Part shown: in pieces, positions 52,894 to 61,000 of the stretch
Layout: each line of letters opens with the position of its first letter
Numbering within the stretch: the stretch's first letter is position 1
From: Bradyrhizobium sp. Ghvi
Lineage (GTDB): Bacteria; Pseudomonadota; Alphaproteobacteria; Rhizobiales; Xanthobacteraceae
Assembly: GCF_900115265.1 (NCBI RefSeq)
Contig: NZ_FOVU01000011.1
Span: 1 to 64,000, forward strand
Direction: 5' to 3'
DNA length: 64,000 nucleotides
The notes under the pieces: generated by a model
Seen by the model: only the letters and a program-made list of their open reading frames with translations
Database searches by the model: none
Told to the model about the DNA's origin: nothing
Program-made: the position numbers and the translations under genes

Positions 52894-54582
52894 ATGGGAA
52901 CGTTGGTTCTGCTCGATCTGATGGGCGGCGTAGCGTTGCTGCTGTGGGGCCTGCACATGGTCCAGAGCGGCATCCTGCGCGCCTTTGGCCCCGATCTGCG
53001 ACGCCTGCTGGGCAAGGCCCCCGGCAACCGCTTTAGCGCATTTGCAGCGGGGCTCGGCCTCACCGCCCTGCTCCAGAGCAGCACGGCGACCGCGCTGCTG
53101 ACCAGCTCCTTTGCCGCCGAGGGCCTGCTCAGCCTCGTCGCCGCCCTTGCCATCATGCTGGGAGCCAACGTCGGCACGACGCTCATCGTGCAGGCGTTGT
53201 CGTTCAACATCGCCGCAATTGCGCCGGTGCTGTTCGTGCTCGGCCTCGTCGCCTTTCGCACCGGCCCCCGCTCGCGGATCAAGGATATCGGTCGCATCTG
53301 CATTGGCCTAGGCCTGATGCTGCTGTCGCTGCATATCCTGCTCGATACGCTGGCGCCGGCGGAGAATGCGCCTGGCGTGCGCGTCGTGATGTCGGCGATC
53401 ACGGGCGACCCCATCCTGTGCATCATTGTCGCTGCGGCGATCACGTGGGCCGTGCATTCGAGCGTCGCCAGCGTGCTGCTGATCATGTCGCTGGCCTATT
53501 CGCAGTTCATTACCCCTGACGCGGCGCTCGCGCTGGTGTTGGGTGCCAATCTCGGCAGCGCGGTCAACCCCGTGTTTGAGGGAGCAAGGCGCGACGATCC
53601 GGCGAGCTACCGCCTGCCGGTGGGCAATCTCTTCAATCGTGTTCTCGGCATTGCACTGGTCCTGCCGTTCCTGGGCACGATCGCGAGCCATATGCACGCC
53701 TGGCAGCCCGACCTCGCCAAGATGATTGCGACATTTCACATCGCTTTCAACGTCGGCACGGCCGTCATCTTCATCGGCCTGCTCGATACCATGTCGCGCC
53801 TGCTGACCCGCCTGCTGCCCGATCGCGTGCAGGACACCGATCCGGCCCGACCGCGCTATCTCGACGAAAGCGCGCTGGAGACCCCCTCGCTCGCGCTCGC
53901 CGATGCCGCCCGCGAGACGCTGCGCATGGGCGATCTGGTCGAAACCATGCTGCGCAAGGTGATGGCCGCGATGATGACAGGCGACCGCTCGCTGGTCGAC
54001 CAGGTCTCGAAGACGGACAATGTCGTCGACAGCCTCGACGAGGCCATCAAGCTCTACGTCACGAAGCTGACGCGCGGCAGTCTCGATGAGAGCGAAGGCC
54101 GGCGTGCGATGGAGATCATCTCCTTCGCCATCAACCTCGAGCATATCGGCGACATCATCGACAAGAACTTGAGCGAGCTCGCCACCAAGAAGATCAAGCG
54201 GCGCTTCCAGTTCTCGCCCGAGGGTGCCGACGAGCTCGCCGCCTTTCACAAGCGCACGATGGATTCGCTGCGGATCGCGTTCGGCGTGTTCATGTCGGGC
54301 GATGCCAACGAGGCTCGCAAGCTACTGGTGGAAAAGACCGCGCTGAAGAACACCGAGCTTGCCGCCGTCGAACGTCATCTCGACCGCCTGCGCGAGGGCC
54401 GCCCCGAGACCATCGAGACCACTTCGCTGCATCTGGACGTGCTGCGCGATCTCAGGCGCATCCACTCGCATATCTGCTCGGTCGCCTATCCCGTGCTGGA
54501 TGCAGCCGGAGAGCCCTATCGCCGCACCGAGGCGGAGACATCAGCTCTGCCCGCCTCAGGCGCGACGGCGCTGCCGCGTTAG
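52894..54582 (+). CDS. Na+/phosphate cotransporter family protein with PhoU-like domain
   Basis: A 562-residue membrane protein with two inverted transport repeats. The sodium/phosphate QSS motif appears as LLQSSTATALLTSSF in the first, and a related AVHSSVASVLLIMSLAYS in the second. Residues from about 340 onward form a helical PhoU-like region (RETLRMGDLVETMLRKVMAA). This is the NptA/YjbB type, which in E. coli exports phosphate; direction here is unknown. Its last 27 bases overlap the end of the next gene tail to tail. Confidence 0.88.
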   Translation: MGTLVLLDLMGGVALLLWGLHMVQSGILRAFGPDLRRLLGKAPGNRFSAFAAGLGLTALLQSSTATALLTSSFAAEGLLSLVAALAIMLGANVGTTLIVQALSFNIAAIAPVLFVLGLVAFRTGPRSRIKDIGRICIGLGLMLLSLHILLDTLAPAENAPGVRVVMSAITGDPILCIIVAAAITWAVHSSVASVLLIMSLAYSQFITPDAALALVLGANLGSAVNPVFEGARRDDPASYRLPVGNLFNRVLGIALVLPFLGTIASHMHAWQPDLAKMIATFHIAFNVGTAVIFIGLLDTMSRLLTRLLPDRVQDTDPARPRYLDESALETPSLALADAARETLRMGDLVETMLRKVMAAMMTGDRSLVDQVSKTDNVVDSLDEAIKLYVTKLTRGSLDESEGRRAMEIISFAINLEHIGDIIDKNLSELATKKIKRRFQFSPEGADELAAFHKRTMDSLRIAFGVFMSGDANEARKLLVEKTALKNTELAAVERHLDRLREGRPETIETTSLHLDVLRDLRRIHSHICSVAYPVLDAAGEPYRRTEAETSALPASGATALPR

Positions 54583-54993
54583 AGCTGCGCGAACCAGAGC
54601 GGCTCCCGCCGCGAGCAGCAGTCCCGCCGCGCAAAGCAGCGTCGGGGCGACCCACAGCGTCGGGAACGACAGCAGGCGCGCATCTTCGGGCCGCTGCGGA
54701 TCGTAGGCGATCCTGACCTGCTCGCCGTCGGCATAGGGTTGCGCTGTCGATCCTGCCGACGACGTGAACGTGATCACGCGGCCGTCGCGCGTTGCGAATT
54801 GGAACGTCGGGTAGAGAAACGTGCCGCCATGATTGCCGCCGCTTCGCGCGATGGCGCCCGAAAAGCGTGCCTCGGCCTGCTCGGCTCTGGCGAGAAACGC
54901 GACGGTGCTGCCCAGATCAAGAAGGCCGAGCCCAAGCAGGATCAGGCCGACCAGAAGAACCGACACGAACAGAACTATCGGGAGTTTGCCCAT
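54556..54993 (-). CDS. DUF3592-type membrane protein
   Basis: A 145-residue protein with two hydrophobic helices, at about residues 7-30 and 110-130. Between them lies a beta-rich domain (GTFLYPTFQFATRDGRVITF, QPYADGEQVRIAYDPQRPED) typical of DUF3592. Function unknown. It ends inside the 3' end of the phosphate transporter gene on the opposite strand. Confidence 0.8.
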   Translation of the reverse strand: MGKLPIVLFVSVLLVGLILLGLGLLDLGSTVAFLARAEQAEARFSGAIARSGGNHGGTFLYPTFQFATRDGRVITFTSSAGSTAQPYADGEQVRIAYDPQRPEDARLLSFPTLWVAPTLLCAAGLLLAAGAALVRAALTRQRRRA

Positions 54994-55029
54994 GCCCCTC
55001 CGGAGATTTGCATGTCGGCGCGCCCCTGA

Positions 55030-55368
55030 TCACCGCTCCAGCGTCTTCGACGCGCGGCCGCGGTTCTTGATGATCAGCATGATGTTGCGGACATAGATGA
55101 TGGTCGCCAGCGCCTGCCCGAGGATGATGATGGGCTCGCGCTTGACGACGCCGTAGACCAGCGTCATCAGGCCGCCGCCCATCGAGCAGAACCAGAATGC
55201 CATCGGCACCACGCTGTTGCCGGCGCGCTCGCTCGCGATCCACTGCACCAGAAAGCGCGCGGTGAAGAACAGCTGTGCGACCAGTCCAAAGGCGAGCCAG
55301 AAATCGAACTTGGCGACGAAGACGTCGTAGAAATAGTTGTGCAGCGCCTGACCGAATTGAATGATCAT
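55030..55368 (-). CDS. lipid-A-disaccharide synthase N-terminal-domain (LAB-N) membrane protein
   Basis: A 112-residue membrane protein with about three helices and the LAB-N signature (FWLAFGLVAQLFFTARFLVQ, WIASERAGNSVVPMAFWFCS). The domain is found alone or fused to glycosyltransferases in lipid A and polyprenyl-sugar pathways. The ATG overlaps the GT2 stop by four bases (ATGA), so the two are coupled and probably work together in handling a polyprenyl-phosphate sugar. Confidence 0.85.
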   Translation of the reverse strand: MIIQFGQALHNYFYDVFVAKFDFWLAFGLVAQLFFTARFLVQWIASERAGNSVVPMAFWFCSMGGGLMTLVYGVVKREPIIILGQALATIIYVRNIMLIIKNRGRASKTLER

Positions 55369-56099
55369 GCCTTTACCTCGATCACGTCTGGCGTCGGTTT
55401 CTTGCGGCGGATCAGCCACCACACCCCGGCGAGATCCAAGATTCCGATCCACAGCCGGTCGAAGAAGCCGTAATTGGACACGCCGGAATGGCGCGGCCGG
55501 TCGATCACATCGACATAAGCGATATCAAATCCTTCGCGGCGCATCAGCGCCGGCAGGAAGCGGTGTAGCCCGTCGAAATAGGGCATCATCAGGAAGACCT
55601 CGCGCCGGAACGCCTTCAACCCGCATCCGGTATCGCGCGTGCCATCCTTCAGGATCGCGTTGCGGACCTTGTTGGCCACGCGCGACTGGAATTTCTTGAA
55701 GCCGGTGTCCTTGCGCCCGACACGCTGTCCCGCGGCAAGGCCGACATTAGCGCCCTTCTCGACCGCCGCGATCAGGTCCGGCAGGAAGGCGGGATTGTTC
55801 TGGCCATCACCGTCGAGCGTCGCCACGATCGAACCGCGGGCCGCGCGTACCCCGCTGCGCACTGCCGCCGACTGGCCGCTTGATCTCGCGTGACGCAACT
55901 GCCGCAGATTATCCCGCCGCGCCATGATCGCTGCGAGCCGCTCGCCCGTCGCATCGGTCGAGCCGTCATTGACATAGATGATCTCATAGGCCCAGCGGCC
56001 ATCGAGAGCGGCCGTGATCTCCTCGATCAGGGGCGCAATGTTGTCGGCTTCGTTGCGCACGGGGACAACGATGGAAACCGAAGGCTGGGACGACGACAA
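55365..56099 (-). CDS. GT2 glycosyltransferase, dolichol-phosphate-mannose-synthase-like
   Basis: A 244-residue cytoplasmic or membrane-bound family 2 transferase. Marks are the start SVSIVVPVRNEADNIAPLIE, the metal-binding LDGDGQNNPAFLPDL, GQRVGRKDTGFKKFQSRVAN and RDTGCGLKAFRREVF. One weak hydrophobic segment lies near the C-terminus. This is the type that loads a sugar on undecaprenyl phosphate (ArnC, GtrB, DPM1). The sugar is not readable from sequence; mannose or galacturonate are candidates given rhizobial lipid A. Confidence 0.87.
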   Translation of the reverse strand: MSSSQPSVSIVVPVRNEADNIAPLIEEITAALDGRWAYEIIYVNDGSTDATGERLAAIMARRDNLRQLRHARSSGQSAAVRSGVRAARGSIVATLDGDGQNNPAFLPDLIAAVEKGANVGLAAGQRVGRKDTGFKKFQSRVANKVRNAILKDGTRDTGCGLKAFRREVFLMMPYFDGLHRFLPALMRREGFDIAYVDVIDRPRHSGVSNYGFFDRLWIGILDLAGVWWLIRRKKPTPDVIEVKA

Positions 56100-56162
56100 A
56101 TCGAGCGCTCGTAGTTGGAATTGGCTGGCCCGGGAACCGGTGGCCCCGCAAGGCAGCCGCTT

Positions 56163-57008
56163 TTATGGGGCGGACGGCCTACGGGCAACCCTTTTGAGGC
56201 GCCCCGGAGTCGGCCCCGGAAGCGCCACGATAGTGCCATCCGCCTGGATGGCAAAAGCGAGCCGGCGGGCCGCAAACCAGTAGCGAACCGCCATGGCACC
56301 GACCATGCCGACCAGCGCGCCGGCCGTGACGTCGCTCGGGTGATGTGCCAGCAGGACAAGGCGCGTCAACAGGATCACGATGGCGTAAGTGAACATGAGG
56401 ACGCGCAGGCGTGGCCAAAGTGCCGCGACCGCAAACGCCAACGCGAACGCCGTCACCGCATGGCCCGACGGTAGGCTGGTGTAAGCCCCCGTACCCTCGA
56501 AGGGAATGAAGTTGAAGGGATCGGCCTTGCCGCCGACGAACGGCCGTCCGCGGCCGATGAGATATTTCAGGATCTCGGCGACGAACACCGACACGGCAAC
56601 GGACAGAAACAGATATTGCAACCTTGTCCCAAAGCCGAGCAGCAACGCGCGGCGCGTGCCGTGCATCGCGGCGGCAACGAGCGCCACGATCAGCAGAGCA
56701 ACGCCCAGCACCGAGAGCACATTCTCGTCCTTGCCGAAATCGGTGAGGATGCGGATCGGCCAGAGCGCCGGCGTGCCGCGCGCGGGCATCAACTGGATCT
56801 CGGCTCGATCGAACGCAAGCATCAACACGATGACCAGGGCTGCGCCCGCTGCGCTGAGCCACAGCGAATGCCGCGCCAGCTTTCGCGCAGCCGCGGCGCG
56901 GCGCGAATGCGAGGGGGTGCGCACCAACTGCGCTAGCGCGTGCCCGGCGACCGTGAGCAGCTGCGCGGGATAGCTCGCATGCGGCACGATGGAGGTAGAG
57001 CCCGACAT
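56163..57008 (-). CDS. PAP2-family membrane phosphatase
   Basis: A 281-residue membrane phosphatase. All three catalytic PAP2 motifs are present: KYLIGRGRP, PSGHAVTAFA and RLVLLAHHPSD, with about five to six helices. Relatives dephosphorylate undecaprenyl pyrophosphate or lipid A (LpxE/LpxF). It is encoded right behind the GT39 gene (one base apart) and ahead of GT2 and LAB-N, so a lipid A or carrier-lipid role is likely. Confidence 0.88.
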   Translation of the reverse strand: MSGSTSIVPHASYPAQLLTVAGHALAQLVRTPSHSRRAAAARKLARHSLWLSAAGAALVIVLMLAFDRAEIQLMPARGTPALWPIRILTDFGKDENVLSVLGVALLIVALVAAAMHGTRRALLLGFGTRLQYLFLSVAVSVFVAEILKYLIGRGRPFVGGKADPFNFIPFEGTGAYTSLPSGHAVTAFALAFAVAALWPRLRVLMFTYAIVILLTRLVLLAHHPSDVTAGALVGMVGAMAVRYWFAARRLAFAIQADGTIVALPGPTPGRLKRVARRPSAP

Positions 57009-57009
57009 C

Positions 57010-58752
57010 CTATTCGGTGCCCTCGGAGCGGAAAATCGAGATCGAGATCGCGCGTCCTTGCGAGAAATTATAGCCGTCGATCCGCGCGCCGACCTTGTAA
57101 CGCAGCCCGATCGCCTCGGCGCGCTGCACGAAGCTGCGTTCCGAGCGCTGCTCGATCAGCGCAAACCGGCAACTCCCCTGCCTGAGAAAATCGGCAGCAC
57201 CAGACCCATCGGTCAGCAGCGTCTGGGTGCCCGTCAGGAACACGAGGCTCGGCTCGTGATACCCGGCCGACGCCGCCTTCGGCCCGACGCAGGTCACGTT
57301 ACGCAAGGCACGCGCGACCTCGATGCTCGGAAACAGCGGCGTCAGCGACGGCAGCACGATGCCGTAGACCACAACCGCCAGCATCAGTGCGGCAACCAGC
57401 GCGTTGAGCAGCGAGCGCTCGGCGCGGTTGTTGTCGTAGAGCCACCAGGCGAACAGGCCGAAGATCAGCGAGGCGGCGATGAACGGCCAGGCCATGAAAG
57501 CCGGCTGCCGCGTCAACATGACGGCGCCGACCACCGCGATGATGGAGCCACCTGCGGGGACCGCAAACCACCAGGCCGAGCCGCGCGCCAACCAGGAGCG
57601 CGACAGCACGTTCCGCTCCAGCGCACCGGCGGTGAGGATCGCGATCGCAGGATAGAGCGGCAGTACGTAGTGCGGCAGCTTGGTCAAGACCGCCTCGAAC
57701 ACGATCCAGGACGGGATCAGCCAAGCCAGCAGGAACTGCGCGCCGGGCTCGCGCCGCGCCCGCCACACGGCAGGCGCCGCCATCGCCGCGAGCGGCGCGC
57801 CGGGCCAGAATGTGATCCAGAACAGCGCCAGGTAAAGTCCGGGCGGCGCGCCATGCGATTCCTGCGCAGCGAGCTTGCTCAGCATGTCGCCACCGACGGA
57901 ATCGGCGAAGAAGGCATCGCCCGCGCGCCAAAAGATGGCAACGAACCAGGGCAACACCAGCACCAGCATCCACATCAGGCCCCAGACCGGACGCAGGCGC
58001 CACAGCCAGGAGGCGTCGCGGTCCTGGATCGCGAGCGCGACGATGGTCAGGCCTGCGAACATCAGGATCAGCGGGCCCTTGATCAGGATGCCGACAGCGA
58101 GCGCGGTCCAGAAGATCGCGGGCCAGCTCCACGGCGGATGCGTTTCGTCCTCGGCGCGCTGCCAGGACAGATAGGCCCGCGCCATCGCACCCATGGCGGC
58201 GACCACCGTGAACAGCAGGACGGCGTCAGTCTTGGCGAGACGCGCTTCGACACCGAGCAGCACGGAGGCCGACATCAGGAGCGCGGCAAGAACCGCAGCG
58301 CGCCGCGTCACGAAGCCGAGCGCTGTCCAATAGGTCATCAGCACCGCGCCGATCGCCCCGATCAGAGAGGGCAACCGATAGACCCAGATCCGCAATTCAG
58401 CCTTCGGCAGCTTCAGCGCCGTCGCGACTTCGACAGCCGCGGATTGCAACCAGTAGATGCCGACCGGCTTCTTGTAACGGACGTCCTCCTGAAAGCGGAT
58501 ATCGACATAGTCACCGCTCTCGACCATCTGCTTGGTGGCCTGCGCAAAGCGCGCCTCGTCACGGTCAACTGGCGGGATGGTGAAGAAGCCGGGCAGGAAC
58601 AGCAGCAGCGCGCATAACACCAGGAAGCCCACGGCACGGGCGTGGCTGGCGGTGACAAAGTCGAGCATCGGCACGAGCCGGCTGCCCGGATCTACGGGCG
58701 TTTTCGGCTCTCGGGGCGCTCCAAAACGGGGAATTGGGTAGGTCTCGGCCAT
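57010..58752 (-). CDS. GT39-type membrane glycosyltransferase (ArnT/RgtA-like)
   Basis: A 580-residue protein with about 11-13 helices. The catalytic loop after the first helix shows PPVDRDEARFAQATKQMVES and RYKKPVGIYWLQS, as in ArnT and the rhizobial galacturonosyltransferases. The C-terminal roughly 130 residues are a periplasmic domain. It should move a sugar from a polyprenyl-phosphate donor to lipid A or a glycan at the periplasmic face. It is the first gene of the GT39-PAP2-GT2-LAB-N set. Confidence 0.88.
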   Translation of the reverse strand: MAETYPIPRFGAPREPKTPVDPGSRLVPMLDFVTASHARAVGFLVLCALLLFLPGFFTIPPVDRDEARFAQATKQMVESGDYVDIRFQEDVRYKKPVGIYWLQSAAVEVATALKLPKAELRIWVYRLPSLIGAIGAVLMTYWTALGFVTRRAAVLAALLMSASVLLGVEARLAKTDAVLLFTVVAAMGAMARAYLSWQRAEDETHPPWSWPAIFWTALAVGILIKGPLILMFAGLTIVALAIQDRDASWLWRLRPVWGLMWMLVLVLPWFVAIFWRAGDAFFADSVGGDMLSKLAAQESHGAPPGLYLALFWITFWPGAPLAAMAAPAVWRARREPGAQFLLAWLIPSWIVFEAVLTKLPHYVLPLYPAIAILTAGALERNVLSRSWLARGSAWWFAVPAGGSIIAVVGAVMLTRQPAFMAWPFIAASLIFGLFAWWLYDNNRAERSLLNALVAALMLAVVVYGIVLPSLTPLFPSIEVARALRNVTCVGPKAASAGYHEPSLVFLTGTQTLLTDGSGAADFLRQGSCRFALIEQRSERSFVQRAEAIGLRYKVGARIDGYNFSQGRAISISIFRSEGTE

Positions 58753-58802
58753 TGGTTCCGCTTACGCTGAAACCGCCATCGCCACAACCGCTTAAGCCGC
58801 TC

Positions 58803-60863
58803 TCATTGAATTCGAATGACAACTGTGTCCGCGGCGCCCGTGGCATCGATCACGGTCAGCCTTGCAAAGCCCGGGCCGGGCGGATCGATCAGGCGCTGGC
58901 GCCGTCCGTCGATCTCGCCGCGCGCGGCGCCGTTGACCATGACCGTCATCGGCAATACCCCGCCGGCGACCTTGACCGGCATGGCTGCGGCCTCAGTGCC
59001 GCCTGAGCGATCCACGTCGATCCGGGTGCCGTTCAACGGGAACTGGATATGGAGTGCCTGCTCCCCTCCGGTTCGAACAAGCTCCCCGACGGGTCGGAAC
59101 CGCCGCAACGGCAACGGCAACTTCGCGTTGCTGGCCACCAGGGTTCCTTTGGGCGGTTTCGGCAGCGGAACCAGCGTCTTGCCGCTGCGTGCGAAGGCAT
59201 CGAACAGGATGGGCGCCGCGGCCACGCGGCCAATCAGGCCGGGAACCGGCGCACCATCGGGCCGACCAACCCAGACCCCGATGGTCATCCGGCCGTCGAA
59301 GCCGACCGACCAAGCATCGCGATAGCCGTAGGAGGTACCGGTCTTGAAGGCGATGCAGTTATGGACGGCGTTTTCCGGCGGTGGGGTTCCCAGCAGCACG
59401 TTGCCGACCTGCCAGGCCGCGACCTGATCCAGCAGTCGCAGCGGCTCGCGATCGTCCTTGGCCATCATGATCTCGCGCAGCGGCTTGGTGGTGCCGAGCC
59501 GGGGGAAACCTGCATAGAGCTGCACGAGATCCTGGAGCGTGACACCGACGCCGCCAAGGCCCATGGCGAGCCCTGGTGCCTCGTCTTTGGGCAGGACCAG
59601 ATTGCCGCCCGCCTGGCGCAGCCGCGAGGCCAGACGGCTCGAGCCGACGCGGTCGAGCAGCACGATCGCCGGCACGTTCAGCGACATCTGCAGCGCCTTC
59701 TTCACCGGCACGGTGCCCTGGAAAGTCATGTCGAAATTTTCCGGGGCGTAGGAGCCGAAGCGCACCGGACGGTCGTCGATCAGGCTGTCAGGGTGAACAA
59801 AACCATCCTCGAAGGCGAGGCCATAGATGAACGGCTTCAACGTCGAGCCCGGTGAGCGGATGGCGCGGGTCATGTCGACCTGCCCTGCCCGGCTCTCGTC
59901 GAAATAATCGGCCGAGCCGACACGGGCGAGCACGTCGCCGCTGTCGTTGTCGACGACGATGATCCCTACCGAGACGTTCGGTCCCAACGCGATGGCCCGG
60001 TCGTGCGCCAGCGGCTCCAGCACCTTCTGGAGATTGGAATCCAGGGTCAGCTTGATGACCGGCGAGTCCTTGACGGTTGCCATCGCGGTGTCGGAGGCAT
60101 GCGGTGCCAGGATCGGCATCGGCTTGCGTAGCTTTGGAATGGGCACGGACTTCGCCTGCCTGGCGTCCTCCGCACTCACCACATCTTCCTCGACCATACG
60201 GTCGAGCACACGATCTCGCGCGATACGGGCGGTGTCGGGATGGCGATCGAGCCGGCGCGTTTCCGGCGATTGCGGCAGCGCCACCAGCAGTGCGGTCTCG
60301 GCCAGCGACAGCCGCTTCGGCTCCTTGCCGAGATAGGCGATCGATGCCGCGCGGATGCCTTCGAGATTGCCGCCATAGGGCGCGAGCGCGAGGTAGAGAT
60401 TGAGGATCTCGTCCTTGCTCAAGCTGCGCTCCAGCTCGATGGCGCGGACGATCTGGTGCAGTTTTGCGTAGAGCGAGCGCTGCCGCCGCGGCTCCATCAG
60501 CCGAGCGAGTTGCATCGAGATGGTCGAGCCGCCGGACACGATGTGGCCGCGCGTCGCAAGCTGGATCGCGGCGCGGCCCAGCGCCAGCGGATCGATGCCG
60601 TCATGGGCATAGAAGCGCTGATCCTCATAGGCGAACAGCAGCTTCAGATAAGTCGGATCGACATTGGCTTTGGCATCGACCGGCAGCCGCCAGCGCCCGT
60701 CCGCCATAGCGTAGGCGCGCAGCAGCTTGCCGTTGCGGTCGACGACCGTGGTGGAAACACGGCGCGCGTCATCGAGCGGGAGAGGTCCGAGGGCGTAGAC
60801 CCACCCGACGAAACCGATGATGGCGAGGATAAAGGTGAACGCGAGGGCCGAGAGGAGGCGCAT
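58803..60863 (-). CDS. pbpC: penicillin-binding protein 1C (PbpC)
   Basis: A 686-residue class A penicillin-binding protein. It has an N-terminal membrane anchor (LLSALAFTFILAIIGFVGWV), a GT51 glycosyltransferase (YEDQRFYAHDGIDPLALGRA, GGSTISMQLARL), a transpeptidase with SPGSTLKPFIYG and KTGTSYGYRDAW, and a C-terminal BiPBP_C domain. The ATG at 60863 is chosen. The open frame to 61004 is partly the translated 78-bp repeat and is not real coding. It follows the alpha-2-macroglobulin gene, the same pairing as yfhM-pbpC of E. coli. Confidence 0.95.
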   Translation of the reverse strand: MRLLSALAFTFILAIIGFVGWVYALGPLPLDDARRVSTTVVDRNGKLLRAYAMADGRWRLPVDAKANVDPTYLKLLFAYEDQRFYAHDGIDPLALGRAAIQLATRGHIVSGGSTISMQLARLMEPRRQRSLYAKLHQIVRAIELERSLSKDEILNLYLALAPYGGNLEGIRAASIAYLGKEPKRLSLAETALLVALPQSPETRRLDRHPDTARIARDRVLDRMVEEDVVSAEDARQAKSVPIPKLRKPMPILAPHASDTAMATVKDSPVIKLTLDSNLQKVLEPLAHDRAIALGPNVSVGIIVVDNDSGDVLARVGSADYFDESRAGQVDMTRAIRSPGSTLKPFIYGLAFEDGFVHPDSLIDDRPVRFGSYAPENFDMTFQGTVPVKKALQMSLNVPAIVLLDRVGSSRLASRLRQAGGNLVLPKDEAPGLAMGLGGVGVTLQDLVQLYAGFPRLGTTKPLREIMMAKDDREPLRLLDQVAAWQVGNVLLGTPPPENAVHNCIAFKTGTSYGYRDAWSVGFDGRMTIGVWVGRPDGAPVPGLIGRVAAAPILFDAFARSGKTLVPLPKPPKGTLVASNAKLPLPLRRFRPVGELVRTGGEQALHIQFPLNGTRIDVDRSGGTEAAAMPVKVAGGVLPMTVMVNGAARGEIDGRRQRLIDPPGPGFARLTVIDATGAADTVVIRIQ

Positions 60864-60888
60864 GCTTCTGCGCCGCGCTCCGCTACCG

Positions 60889-60966
60889 TCATTCCGGGGC
60901 GGTTCGAAGAACCGAACCCCGAATCTCGAGATTCCGGGTCTGGTCCTTCGGACCATCCCGGAATGA
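60889..60966. repeat. 78-bp multi-hairpin repeat, copy B
   Basis: Same length and ends as copy A (25210-25287); four substitutions. In the second hairpin GGCTC/GAGCC has become GGTTC/GAACC, so pairing is kept. Here the repeat lies between two genes of the same strand, 26 bases upstream of the pbpC ATG and 34 bases after the end of the alpha-2-macroglobulin gene. Confidence 0.85.
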
Positions 60967-61000
60967 CGATAACAAATGTCGCCGTCGCTCATTCTATCAC

